The notes: generated by a model not told the origin, from the sequence alone. 37,377 nt of DNA from Streptomyces acidicola (GCF_009377235.1 NZ_VMNX01000079.1:1-37377), one strand, 5' to 3'. Shown: positions 7,435 through 15,741, numbered from the stretch's first letter. Translations and numbers: made by a program.

Positions 7435-9882
7435 ATGGCGAGCACCAACCCCACCCCGGCCGACGCGGCCCGCGAGGCAGCCGTCGAGGCGGCCCTCGCG
7501 AAACTCGACCTCGACGCGAAGGCACGGCTGCTCGCCGGACAGGACATGTGGTCGCTGCCCGCGCTCCGCGAGATCGGTCTGCCGTCCCTGGTCATGTCCG
7601 ACGGCCCGATCGGCGTCCGGGGTGTGCGCTGGACCGCCGACGACCCGTCCGTCGCGCTGCCCTCCCCGACCGCGCTCGCCGCCACCTGGGACCCCGAACT
7701 CGCCCACAGGGCAGGGGTGCTGCTCGCACAGGAGGCCCGCCGCAAGAGCGTCCACGTCGTCCTCGCGCCCACGGTCAACCTGCACCGCTCCCCGCTGGGC
7801 GGCCGCCACTTCGAGGCGTACAGCGAGGACCCGTACCTGACCGGGCGGATCGGCGCCGGCTTCGTGCGCGGTGTGCAGTCCGGCGGCATCGGCACCACCG
7901 TCAAGCACTTCGTCGCCAACGACGCCGAGACCGACCGCTTCACCGCGAACAACCTGGTCTCCGCACGCGCCCTGCGCGAGCTCTACCTGGCCCCCTTCGA
8001 GGCCATCGTCGAGAACGCCCACCCCTGGGGCATCATGCTCGCGTACAACTCGGTCAACGGCACGACAATGACCGAGCACCGCTACCTCGTGAACGAGGTC
8101 CTGCGTGGCGAGTGGGGCTTCGACGGCTTCACCGTCTCCGACTGGATGGCCGCCCGCTCCACCACGGACGCCATCCAGGGCGGCCTCGACGTCGCCATGC
8201 CCGGCCCCGACACCATCTACGGCGAGGCCCTGGCCCGAGCCGTACGCGACGGCGAGGCGACGGAGGCCGACGTCGACGAGGCGGTGCGGCGGGTCCTCCG
8301 CCTCGCCGCCCGCGTCGGCATCCTGGAGGGCGCCGAGCCCGTGGTGACGGACCTTCCCGCCACCGTCGACGGCGAGGCCCTGGCCCGCGAGATCGCCCGC
8401 CGCTCCTTCGTCCTGGTACGCAACGAACGCGGGGCCCTGCCCATGAAGCCGGGCGGCTCCGTCGCCCTCATCGGCGCCGCCGCCCGCGACGCCCGTGTCC
8501 TCGGCGGCGGCTCCGCCCTCGTCTTCCCCGCCCGGATCGTCTCCCCGCTCGACGGCCTCACCGCCGCCCTCCCCGAAGGCACCCTCACCTACGCCGTCGG
8601 CGCCGACCCGAACGAGGAACTCTCCGCGGCCGACAGGGGATTCCACCTCCGGGCGGTCTGCCGCGACGCCGACGGCACGGTCATCGGCACGGGCTCGGCC
8701 CCGGGCGGCCAGATCCAGTGGATGGGTTCGGACCTCCCCGACGGCGTCACCCACGACCGTCTGCACACCGTCGAGCTGACCGGCACGTTCACCCCGCGCG
8801 AGAGCGGGCAGCACACCTTCGGCATCAAGGGCCTGGGCGCCTTCACGCTCACCATCGACGGCACCACGCACTACGACGACGTCCAGCGCCCCGAGAAGGA
8901 CGACCCCTTCGCGGCGTTCTTCGCCGCCCCCGTACCCCGCGCCCAGGCCGAACTGACCGCGGGCGAGACGGTCGAGGTCTCCCTGACCCAGGTCGTCCAG
9001 TTCCCCCAAGACGCCCCCCTGAAGGTCGTCGGCTTCTCGCTCTGCCACCAGGAGCCGCAGCGCGACCCCGACGAGCTGATCGCACACGCCGTCGAGGCGG
9101 CCCGCGCCGCCGACACCGCCGTGGTCGTCGTCGCCACCACCGACCGCGTCGAGTCCGAGGGCTTCGACCGCAAGGACCTCGGACTCCCCGGCCGCCAGGA
9201 CGACCTGGTCCGCGCGGTCTCCGCCGCCAACCCGAACACGGTCGTGGTGGTCAACTCCGGCTCCCCCGTGGAGCTCCCCTGGCGCGACGACGTGGCCGCC
9301 GTCCTCCTCACCTGGTTCCCCGGCCAGGAGGGCGGAGCCGCCCTCGCCGACGTCCTCACGGGCACCCATGAACCCGGCGGACGCCTGCCCACCACCTGGG
9401 GCTCGCTCCCGGACGCCCCGGTCACCCAGGTCGTCCCCACGAACGGCGAACTCCCCTACACCGAGGACGTGTTCATCGGCTACCGATCCTGGGAGAAGGA
9501 GGGCAGGACCCCGTCCTACCCCTTCGGCCACGGCCTCGGCTACACCGACTGGACGTACGACGCCATCGAGACCACCGGCACGACGGTGACGATCCGCGTC
9601 CGCAACACCGGCACCCGCCCCGGCCGGGAGACCATCCAGCTCTACCTCGCCGCGGTCGGAGGCGAGACCGCCGCCGACCGCCCGGCCCGCTGGCTGGCGG
9701 GTTTCACGACGGTCGAGGCGGCCCCGGGCGAGGCCGTAGAGGCGGTCGTCGAACTACCTCGCCGGGCCTTCGAGATCTGGGACGAGAGCACCAACTCATG
9801 GACCCATGTCGCAGGTTCTTACGAGATCCAGGCCGGCCGGTCGATCGCCGATCCGCGCGTCACGGCGACCGTCACGGTGTGA
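7435..9882 (+). CDS. Glycoside hydrolase family 3 beta-glucosidase with PA14 insert
   Basis: An 815-aa retaining beta-glycosidase. The (beta/alpha)8-like domain carries APTVNLHRSPLGGRHFEAYSEDP-type sequence and KHFVAND. The nucleophile is D236 in VSDWMA. A PA14 domain is inserted at about residues 398-518, as in Kluyveromyces-type GH3 enzymes, where it shapes the substrate pocket. The second catalytic domain holds the acid/base region ESEGFDR (E575 likely). A fibronectin-III-like domain ends the protein. No signal peptide is present, so it probably hydrolyses imported oligosaccharides or glycosides in the cytoplasm. The ATG at 7435 is preceded by GAGGAGG; an in-frame upstream ATG at 7372 adds 21 residues unlike the family. 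It is divergent from a TetR gene that may control it. Exact sugar specificity cannot be read from the sequence. Confidence 0.95.
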   Translation: MASTNPTPADAAREAAVEAALAKLDLDAKARLLAGQDMWSLPALREIGLPSLVMSDGPIGVRGVRWTADDPSVALPSPTALAATWDPELAHRAGVLLAQEARRKSVHVVLAPTVNLHRSPLGGRHFEAYSEDPYLTGRIGAGFVRGVQSGGIGTTVKHFVANDAETDRFTANNLVSARALRELYLAPFEAIVENAHPWGIMLAYNSVNGTTMTEHRYLVNEVLRGEWGFDGFTVSDWMAARSTTDAIQGGLDVAMPGPDTIYGEALARAVRDGEATEADVDEAVRRVLRLAARVGILEGAEPVVTDLPATVDGEALAREIARRSFVLVRNERGALPMKPGGSVALIGAAARDARVLGGGSALVFPARIVSPLDGLTAALPEGTLTYAVGADPNEELSAADRGFHLRAVCRDADGTVIGTGSAPGGQIQWMGSDLPDGVTHDRLHTVELTGTFTPRESGQHTFGIKGLGAFTLTIDGTTHYDDVQRPEKDDPFAAFFAAPVPRAQAELTAGETVEVSLTQVVQFPQDAPLKVVGFSLCHQEPQRDPDELIAHAVEAARAADTAVVVVATTDRVESEGFDRKDLGLPGRQDDLVRAVSAANPNTVVVVNSGSPVELPWRDDVAAVLLTWFPGQEGGAALADVLTGTHEPGGRLPTTWGSLPDAPVTQVVPTNGELPYTEDVFIGYRSWEKEGRTPSYPFGHGLGYTDWTYDAIETTGTTVTIRVRNTGTRPGRETIQLYLAAVGGETAADRPARWLAGFTTVEAAPGEAVEAVVELPRRAFEIWDESTNSWTHVAGSYEIQAGRSIADPRVTATVTV

Positions 9883-9920
9883 AGGGGGACGGTCAGGGAC
9901 GGGCGGTCAGGGAGGGACGG

Positions 9921-10817
9921 TCAGGAGGGGTCCTCACGGGCCGTCACATTGCGGTACGCCATCTCCGCGAGCCTCGCCTGCCCGTTCCTGCTCGGGTGGA
10001 ACCAGTCCCACTTGCTCAACTGCTTGGTCCCGAAGCGGTACTCGAAGACGGCGCCCCCGTCGAAGCGGCAGTACCGGTCCTTCGCGCACACGTCCTTCAG
10101 CACCTTGTTGTACGCCTCCACGCGGTCCTGCACCGTGTCGCGCCGCTGTGTCGCCACCGCGTCCAGGGCATCCGGGTCGCCCAGCATCGACGGGCAGATG
10201 CCCAGTTTCCACACCTGCTTGCCGAGCGGGTTGGTACGGCCCTGGGACCACAGCCGCTTCAGGTCGGGCACGCTCGCCACATACACCTGGGCCTTGGCCG
10301 AGGTCTTACGGAGCGCTCTCATGGCGTCCTCGAAGGAGGTGCGGAAGTCGTCGACGGACGTCATGGCGTCGGGGGTCGGGCGGCACGCGTCGTTCGCCCC
10401 GGCCATCACCGTCACCAACTCCGGCCGCTTGGCCGCCGCCTCGGTCATCTGGTCCGGCAGATCGGCCATCCGGGCCCCGGACACGGCGTAGTTCCAGCTG
10501 CGCTCGGCGGCTCCGGCCGCGCCCAGAAGCCGTACGGCGAGGCTCTTGACCTTGCTGTCCGTGCCGGTCGCCCACGAGACCTCCGGGCAGTCGGACAGCA
10601 CCGAGCACGCGTCGAACCCTCGGGTGATGGAGTCCCCGACGGCAGCGATCGAACGCGGCGTGCGGTCCCAGCTGGGCGTCGGGGAGGGCTGCGCCTTCGC
10701 CTTGGTGCCCGAGGGGCCGGGCCCGTCGCCACCGCCGGCGTCACAGGCGGTCACTCCCAGCAGGGTCGCCGCCACGACGGAGAGAACCGCCCGTGATCGG
10801 TGGCGTCGGTGCCGCAT
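9921..10817 (-). CDS. SGNH/GDSL-family hydrolase lipoprotein
   Basis: A 298-aa esterase/lipase-like protein of the SGNH superfamily. The N-terminus MRHRRHRSRAVLSVVAATLL ends in the lipobox GVTAC, so C25 is the predicted lipid-anchored cysteine, followed by a Gly/Pro/Ser linker. The catalytic blocks are G-D-S (S63) in VGDSITRGF, N in GANDAC, and D271-x-x-H274 in DWFHPS. The ATG at 10817 has GAGGGG about 7 nt upstream; upstream in-frame starts are rejected because they would bury the signal peptide. Several cysteines could form disulfides outside the cell. It sits alone on the minus strand, convergent with the GH3 gene, with only 38 bp of imperfect GGACGGTCAGG repeats between. Its natural ester substrate is unknown. 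Confidence 0.9.
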   Translation of the reverse strand: MRHRRHRSRAVLSVVAATLLGVTACDAGGGDGPGPSGTKAKAQPSPTPSWDRTPRSIAAVGDSITRGFDACSVLSDCPEVSWATGTDSKVKSLAVRLLGAAGAAERSWNYAVSGARMADLPDQMTEAAAKRPELVTVMAGANDACRPTPDAMTSVDDFRTSFEDAMRALRKTSAKAQVYVASVPDLKRLWSQGRTNPLGKQVWKLGICPSMLGDPDALDAVATQRRDTVQDRVEAYNKVLKDVCAKDRYCRFDGGAVFEYRFGTKQLSKWDWFHPSRNGQARLAEMAYRNVTAREDPS

Positions 10818-10930
10818 GCGTCGGTCCCCTCGTCGGTCGTGCGATGGCCCCCTCCCATAACAACGTGCGAAGGTTCCCATGTGCGGCACCCGCAACTGTG
10901 GGGCCCGTTACACGCGTCCCCTCGAGTGAC

Positions 10931-11179
10931 CGGGTGGCTGTGCTTTCCCGGGGGCAACCTCCGGCCCCCCGGCCGAGGGGCACCTGATCGGAGGTCGAAT
11001 GCGCGTCTCCACGGGTGGCTGTGTTTTCCCGGGGGCAACCCCCGGACCCCCGGCCGAGGGCCACCTGATCGGAGGTCGAATGCGCGTCTCCACGGGTGGC
11101 TGTGTTTTCCCGGGGGCAACCTCCGGCCCCCCGGCCGAGGGGCACCTGATCGGAGGTCGAATGCGCGTCTCCACGGGTG
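10931..11179. repeat. Three tandem 81-bp repeats with hairpin, Shine-Dalgarno and ATG in each
   Basis: Units at 10931-11011, 11012-11092 and 11093-11173 are followed by 6 bp of a fourth. Units 1 and 3 differ at one base; unit 2 differs at a few. Each holds GTGGCTG, then a GC hairpin (in unit 2 the perfect CCGGGGG-CAA-CCCCCGG), then TGATCGGAGGTCGAATG, i.e. a Shine-Dalgarno and start codon. As 81 is divisible by 3, both strands stay open, making ORFs that encode 27-residue repeats (MRVSTGGCVFPGA...). These ORFs are probably not genes. The array, with flanks, accounts for the 498 bp between the SGNH hydrolase and DUF3145 genes. Confidence 0.9.
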
Positions 11180-11315
11180 AAACTGCGCCTTTTCCCGGTG
11201 TTGGCTCCGACGGTACGTCACACTCCTTGCCCCGCCGCACGATAGCCTCGCCCCGTGGCTGCCCCGCCGCTCCCGTTCCGCTAAGTTACAGATGTCCTGC
11301 TCTGTGGAGGCCCCG

Positions 11316-11810
11316 GTGACGACACGTGGAGTTCTGTACGTGCACTCCGCGCCGCGCGCGCTGTGCCCGCACGTCGAGTGGGCCGTCGCGAGCGTCCTCG
11401 GTACGCGCGTGAACCTCGACTGGATCAGACAGCCGGCGTCACCGGGCACCTGGAGATCCGAGTTCTCCTGGCAGGGCCAGGTCGGCACCGCGTCCAAGCT
11501 CGCCTCCGCGCTGCGCGGCTGGGACCTGCTGCGCTTCGAGGTCACCGCCGAACCGTGCCCGACCGCCGAGGGCGAGCGCTACAGCTGCACCCCCGACCTG
11601 GGCATCTTCCACGCGGTCACCGGCATCCACGGCGACATCCTGATCCCCGAGGACCGGCTGCGCGCCGCCCTGGCCCGCTCCCAGCACGGCGAGACCGACC
11701 TGGAAGCCGAACTCGCCAAGCTCCTCGGCAAGCCCTGGGACGACGAACTGGAGCCGTTCCGGTACGCGGGCGAGGGCGCCCCGGTCCGCTGGCTCCACCA
11801 GGTGGTCTGA
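11316..11810 (+). CDS. DUF3145 family protein
   Basis: A 164-aa actinobacterial protein of unknown function, recognised from its start MTTRGVLYVHSAPRALCPHVEWAV, which matches the conserved beginning of DUF3145 proteins. The GTG at 11316 is preceded by GGAGG with a 5-nt gap; an ATG at 11292 would add 8 residues. It has no signal peptide or membrane segment, so it is cytoplasmic. Rich in aromatic and acidic residues, with three Cys (C18, plus two around residues 80-90). It is the conserved neighbour of the fatty acid synthase operon in Streptomyces, convergent with fabF across a perfect palindromic terminator. A link to lipid metabolism is only positional. Confidence 0.9.
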   Translation: MTTRGVLYVHSAPRALCPHVEWAVASVLGTRVNLDWIRQPASPGTWRSEFSWQGQVGTASKLASALRGWDLLRFEVTAEPCPTAEGERYSCTPDLGIFHAVTGIHGDILIPEDRLRAALARSQHGETDLEAELAKLLGKPWDDELEPFRYAGEGAPVRWLHQVV

Positions 11811-11843
11811 CCGAATCTCCGACGAGCTTTCCGCTCGGCACGC

Positions 11844-11879
11844 ACGAAGGGCGCCCACCGGCCGGTGGGCGCCCTTCGT
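11844..11879. terminator. Perfect palindromic bidirectional terminator
   Basis: A 36-nt perfect palindrome with arm ACGAAGGGCGCCCACCGG followed directly by its complement. It lies between the stops of DUF3145 and fabF, which converge. No U-tract is present on either side. Confidence 0.9.
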
Positions 11880-11896
11880 ACACGTACAGGCGTTGC

Positions 11897-13171
11897 TCAG
11901 ATCGTGCGGAAGGCCAGCACCACGTTGTGCCCGCCGAACCCGAACGAGTCGTTCAGCGCCGCGATCCGCCCCTCGACGGGCAGCTTCCGGGCCTCCCCGC
12001 GCACGATGTCCGCGTTGGCCTCGGCCTCGGGGTCGAGGTTCTCCAGGTTGATCGTCGGCGGAGCCACCCGGTGGTACAGCGCGAGGATCGTGGCCACGGA
12101 CTCCACGCCACCCGCGCCGCCCAGCAGATGCCCGGTCATGGACTTCGTGGCGGAGACCGCGAAGTGGTCCGTGTCGTCGCCGAAGACCTTGCGCAGGGCC
12201 TTCAGTTCGGCCACGTCACCGGCCGGCGTCGAGGTCGCGTGCGCGTTGACGTGCACGATCTCGGCCGGGTCCAGGTCGTTGTTGTCGAGCAGGTTCTGCA
12301 GGGCGTGGGCGATGCCGCGCCCCTCCGGCTCGGGCTGCACGATGTCGTGACTGTCCGCGGAGATGCCCTGGCCGACCGCCTCGGCGTACACCCGCGCACC
12401 GCGCCTGGCGGCGTGCTCGGCGGACTCCAGGACGATCACGCCGGCGCCCTCACCGAGGAGGAAGCCGTCGCGGGCGACGTCGTAGGGACGCGAGGCGCCC
12501 TGCGGGTCGTCGTTGTTCTTGGACATCGCCATCATGTTGCCGAACGCGGCGATCGGCAGCGGGTGGATGGCCGCCTCGGTACCGCCGGCGACGACGATGT
12601 CGGCGCGGCCGGAGCGAATCATCTCAATGGCGTAGCCGATGGCCTCGGCACCCGACGCGCAGGCCGAGACCGGGGTGTGCACACCGGCGCGGGCGCCGAC
12701 GAGCAGACCCACGTTGGCGGACGGGCTGTTCGGCATCAGCATCGGCACGGTGTGCGGAGAGACACGGCGGACGCCCTTGTCCTTCAGCACGTCGTACTGG
12801 TCGAGCAGGGTCGTGACGCCGCCGATGCCGGAGGCGATGACCGTGCCCAGCCGGTCGGGGTCGACGTCCGAGCCCTCGGCGCCGGCCTTCTCGGTGAAAC
12901 CGGCGTCCGCCCATGCCTCCTGGGCCGCGATCAGCGCGAACTGCGCCGAGCGGTCCAGACGGCGGGCCTGCGGCCGGGGAATGACCTCGGTCGGTTCCAC
13001 GGCGATCTGCGCGGCGATGCGGACCGCCTGATCGGCGGCCCAGTCCTGCTCCAGCGGGCCGGCGCCGGAACGTCCGGCGATCAGGCCCTCCCAGGTAGAG
13101 GCCGCGTCGCCACCCAGCGGTGTGGTTGCGCCGATACCGGTGACGACCACGGTGCGATTGGTCGAGCTCAC
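11897..13171 (-). CDS. fabF: Beta-ketoacyl-ACP synthase II
   Basis: The elongating condensing enzyme of type II fatty acid synthesis: it joins malonyl-ACP to a growing acyl-ACP. At 424 aa it has the usual KAS II length. The catalytic Cys-His-His triad is complete: C171 in SACASG, H311 in NAHATSTP and H348 in MTGHLLGGAG. Glycine-rich GEGAGV and the FGFGGHN loop near the C-terminus are also present. ATG start at 13171. It is the last gene of fabD-fabH-acpP-fabF; a 117-bp gap from acpP contains a strong hairpin. This ketosynthase is clearly a primary-metabolism enzyme: no chain-length-factor partner or polyketide genes are near. Confidence 0.97.
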   Translation of the reverse strand: MSSTNRTVVVTGIGATTPLGGDAASTWEGLIAGRSGAGPLEQDWAADQAVRIAAQIAVEPTEVIPRPQARRLDRSAQFALIAAQEAWADAGFTEKAGAEGSDVDPDRLGTVIASGIGGVTTLLDQYDVLKDKGVRRVSPHTVPMLMPNSPSANVGLLVGARAGVHTPVSACASGAEAIGYAIEMIRSGRADIVVAGGTEAAIHPLPIAAFGNMMAMSKNNDDPQGASRPYDVARDGFLLGEGAGVIVLESAEHAARRGARVYAEAVGQGISADSHDIVQPEPEGRGIAHALQNLLDNNDLDPAEIVHVNAHATSTPAGDVAELKALRKVFGDDTDHFAVSATKSMTGHLLGGAGGVESVATILALYHRVAPPTINLENLDPEAEANADIVRGEARKLPVEGRIAALNDSFGFGGHNVVLAFRTI

Positions 13172-13208
13172 GGGAATTCTTTCTCCAACGGATACGAGGA
13201 TTCAGCGG

Positions 13209-13226
13209 CGCCACCGCCGGGTGGCG
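13209..13226 (-). ncRNA. Hairpin in the acpP-fabF intercistronic RNA
   Basis: CGCCACC (13209-13215) and GGTGGCG (13220-13226) form a perfect 7-bp stem closed by a 4-nt loop, within the 117-bp space between acpP and fabF. It could attenuate read-through or protect the acpP 3' end, giving more ACP than FabF. This role is inferred; no U-tract follows. Confidence 0.45.
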
Positions 13227-13288
13227 GGGCAGTCAGCCCACGGACCTTTCCATCAGGAACGGGGTGGCCGGCCCGGGTGATCGGTCGA

Positions 13289-13537
13289 TCAGCCCTGGTG
13301 CTTGAGGATGTAGTCGGTCGCGTCGCCGACGGTCTTGAGGTTCTTGACGTCGTCGTCGGGGATCTTGACGTCGAAGCGCTCTTCGGCGGCGACGACGACC
13401 TCGACCATGGACAGCGAGTCGACGTCCAGGTCGTCGGTGAAGGACTTGTCCAGCTGGACGTCCTCAACCGGGATGCCGGCGATCTCGTTCACGATGTCGG
13501 CGAGACCGGCGACGATCTCTTCCTGAGTGGCGGCCAT
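13289..13537 (-). CDS. acpP: Acyl carrier protein
   Basis: An 82-aa acidic carrier protein that holds the growing acyl chain on a 4'-phosphopantetheine arm. The attachment serine is S41 in the DVDSLSMVE motif. Helix I (EEIVAGLADIVNEIAGI), the long acidic loop and helix IV are all recognisable. The ATG at 13537 fits the family; the longer open frame to 13621 adds residues that are non-coding leader. Third gene of the fatty acid synthase operon, 101 bp after fabH and 117 bp before fabF, both longer gaps than the fabD-fabH gap, which leaves room for separate control of ACP dosage. Confidence 0.98.
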   Translation of the reverse strand: MAATQEEIVAGLADIVNEIAGIPVEDVQLDKSFTDDLDVDSLSMVEVVVAAEERFDVKIPDDDVKNLKTVGDATDYILKHQG

Positions 13538-13638
13538 GTCAGGCGCTCCTTCGTTGGTATCCAGAGGGTGTGGCCCCCGCCGCGTGAGCGGCAGGTTGGT
13601 GCATTCCCGCACCGGAATCATGATCCGGCACGGAGTGC

Positions 13639-14670
13639 CTAGGGGAGGGTAACGACCGTCGCGGCGTACACGAGACCCGCCCCGAAGCCGATGACGAGCG
13701 CGGTGTCGCCGCTCTTCGCCTCGCCGGTCGCCAGGAGCCGCTCCATCGCGAGCGGGATCGAGGCGGCCGAGGTGTTGCCGGTGGTGCGGATGTCACGGGC
13801 GACCGTGACATGCTCCGGCAGTTTGAGGGTCTTCACCATCGAGTCGATGATCCGCACATTGGCCTGGTGCGGGATGAAGACATCCAGTTCGTCCGGGGTG
13901 ATCCCGGCCGCGTCCAGCGCCTGCTGGGCGACCTTCGCCATCTCGAACACGGCCCAGCGGAACACCGCCTGGCCCTCCTGCGTGATCGCGGGGAACTTGA
14001 CGTTGCCCTTGCTGTCCAGCGGGAGCTTGGAGACGTCGCCGAGCCTGAATTCGTTCCACGGCACCGTCTGCTTGATCGTGTCGGACTTGTCGCCCTCGGA
14101 GCCCCACACGGTCGGGCCGATGTGCGGTTCCTCGGAGGGGCCGACGATCACGGCCCCCGCGCCGTCACCGAACAGGAAGGCCGTGGCCCGGTCCTCCAGG
14201 TCGGTCAGGTCGGACAGCCGCTCGACACCGACGACAAGTACGTACTCTGCCGAGCCATCGACGACCATCCCCTTGGCGAGCGTGAGCGCGTACCCGAAGC
14301 CCGCGCAGCCCGCCGAGATGTCGAAGGCCGCGGCCTTGTTCGTGCCCAGCTTGTCGGCGATCTCCGTGGCGACGGCCGGGGTCTGGCTGAAGTGCGAGAC
14401 GGTCGAGACGACCACGGCGCCGATCTGCTCGGCCCTGATCCCCGCGTCGGCGATGGCCTTGCCGGACGCCTCGACCGACATCGCGGCGACGGTCTCCTCG
14501 TCGCTCGCCCAGTGCCGGGTCTCGATGCCGGAACGCGAACGGATCCATTCGTCGGACGAGTCGATCGTCTCCAGGATCACCTCATTGGGCACCACCCGGA
14601 CCGGACGGTAGCCGCCGACACCGAGGATGCGTGCGTAGGGTGCGCCCTTGCGTGTCTTGATCTTCGACAT
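13639..14670 (-). CDS. fabH: Beta-ketoacyl-ACP synthase III
   Basis: The initiating condensing enzyme: it joins an acyl-CoA primer to malonyl-ACP. In Streptomyces the enzyme accepts branched primers such as isobutyryl-CoA, the origin of iso/anteiso fatty acids (known from the family). 343 aa. The catalytic triad is C122 in SAGCAGFGY, H268 in IPHQAN and N299 in TGNTSAASIP. The ATG at 14670 gives MSKIKTRKGAPYARILGVGGYRP; the frame continues 9 residues upstream to 14697 but that overlaps the fabD end. The start lies 19 nt after the fabD stop, so the two are likely cotranslated. Confidence 0.97.
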   Translation of the reverse strand: MSKIKTRKGAPYARILGVGGYRPVRVVPNEVILETIDSSDEWIRSRSGIETRHWASDEETVAAMSVEASGKAIADAGIRAEQIGAVVVSTVSHFSQTPAVATEIADKLGTNKAAAFDISAGCAGFGYALTLAKGMVVDGSAEYVLVVGVERLSDLTDLEDRATAFLFGDGAGAVIVGPSEEPHIGPTVWGSEGDKSDTIKQTVPWNEFRLGDVSKLPLDSKGNVKFPAITQEGQAVFRWAVFEMAKVAQQALDAAGITPDELDVFIPHQANVRIIDSMVKTLKLPEHVTVARDIRTTGNTSAASIPLAMERLLATGEAKSGDTALVIGFGAGLVYAATVVTLP

Positions 14671-14689
14671 TGCTCTGAGGGCTCCTTGC

Positions 14690-15652
14690 TCAGGCACCCG
14701 CCGCGGCAGCGGCAGATGTCGACGCCTCCGCGATGAGCTCGCGAGCAGCGTCTAGGTCGTCTGGGGTCTTCAGCGCCAGCGTCCGCACGCCGGGCAGCCC
14801 ACGCTTGGCGAGACCGGTGAGCGTGCCGCCAGGGCACACCTCGACGAGCGCGGTCACGCCCAGCTCCTTGAACGTCTCCATGCACAGGTCCCAGCGCACC
14901 GGGTTGGCGACCTGGCCGACCAGACGGGACAGCACCTCGGCGCCGGTGGCGACGGTCTGCCCGTCCTTGTTCGACACGTAGGCGACCTTGGGCTCGGCCG
15001 GCGTCAGGGCCTCGGCGGCCTTGGCGAGCGCGTCGACCGCGGGTGCCATGTGGTGCGTGTGGAAGGCCCCCGCGACCTTGAGGGGAACGACCCGGCGCAC
15101 ACCCTCCGGCTTGTCCGCCTCCAGCGCGGCGAGCTGCTCCAGGGTGCCGGCGGCCACGATCTGTCCCGCGCCGTTCACGTTCGCCGGGGTCAGGCCCAGC
15201 TTCTCCAGGTGCGGGACCGTCGTCTCGGGGTCGCCGCCGAGCAGCGCGGACATGCCGGTCTCGGTGATCGCGGCGGCCTCGGCCATGGCCAGACCCCGCT
15301 TGCGTACGAGGGTCAGGGCGGCGGTGTCGTCGAGGACGCCCGCGAACGCGGCCGCGGTGATCTCGCCGACGCTGTGGCCGGCGACCGCGTCGGGCGTGCC
15401 CGCCGCGGCAGCGGCAGATGATGCCGTACTCAGTGCCGCGGCGGACAGGATGCCGGCCGCGACCAGCAGCGGCTGGGCCACGGCGGTGTCACGGATGGCA
15501 TCCGCATCGGCCTGGGTGCCGTAGTGGGCGAGGTCCAGCCCGATGGCGTCCGACCACATGCCGATTCGGTCGGCGGCGCCGGGCAGTTCGAGCCAGGGGG
15601 TCAGGAAGCCGGGCGTCTGGGCGCCCTGGCCGGGAGCGACGAGTACGAGCAC
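14690..15652 (-). CDS. fabD: Malonyl-CoA:ACP transacylase
   Basis: Transfers malonate from CoA to ACP, supplying the extender unit for FabH and FabF. About 320 aa. The active-site serine is in GHSVGE (S94 from the GTG at 15652), with the N-terminal PGQGAQ oxyanion region and the FHTHHM histidine region. Two GTG starts are possible; 15652 (MLVLVAPGQGAQTPGF) agrees with the S. coelicolor protein as I remember it, whereas 15658 adds two residues. AAGAGAGAG upstream serves as a weak Shine-Dalgarno. First gene of the operon, 89 bp after fasR, with an inverted repeat in the gap that is probably the FasR site. Two poly-Ala stretches in the protein are encoded by an identical 22-nt sequence. Confidence 0.97.
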   Translation of the reverse strand: MLVLVAPGQGAQTPGFLTPWLELPGAADRIGMWSDAIGLDLAHYGTQADADAIRDTAVAQPLLVAAGILSAAALSTASSAAAAAGTPDAVAGHSVGEITAAAFAGVLDDTAALTLVRKRGLAMAEAAAITETGMSALLGGDPETTVPHLEKLGLTPANVNGAGQIVAAGTLEQLAALEADKPEGVRRVVPLKVAGAFHTHHMAPAVDALAKAAEALTPAEPKVAYVSNKDGQTVATGAEVLSRLVGQVANPVRWDLCMETFKELGVTALVEVCPGGTLTGLAKRGLPGVRTLALKTPDDLDAARELIAEASTSAAAAAGA

Positions 15653-15717
15653 TCTCACACTCTCTCTTGGGGACGGCCGGGGCCGCCCGTGGGGACAGGG
15701 ACGAAGAACACGAGAGC

Positions 15718-15740
15718 GTTTTGTGGGCCCTCGACAAAAC
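15718..15740. promoter_or_regulatory. Probable FasR operator upstream of fabD
   Basis: GTTTTGT (15718-15724) and ACAAAAC (15734-15740) form a perfect 7-bp inverted repeat with a 9-nt spacer. It lies between the fasR stop (15742) and the fabD start (15652). FasR of S. coelicolor is known to bind and activate the fabDHPF promoter; that this repeat is the site is inference from position and symmetry. Confidence 0.65.
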
Positions 15741-15741
15741 C

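Noticed and set aside
7408..9531. 707-aa minus-strand ORF over GH3
   Set aside because: Antisense shadow; the plus strand holds complete GH3 motifs.
10931..11179. CRISPR array
   Set aside because: The units are contiguous 81-bp copies with no unique spacers, and no cas genes are near.
10751..11545. 264-aa minus-strand ORF and similar ORFs over the 81-bp repeats
   Set aside because: They exist only because the repeat length is a multiple of three; they cross unrelated sequence on both sides and overlap real genes.
11897..15652. Polyketide biosynthetic cluster
   Set aside because: The ketosynthases and ACP are the primary fatty acid set with FasR; no chain-length factor, cyclase or tailoring enzyme is present.
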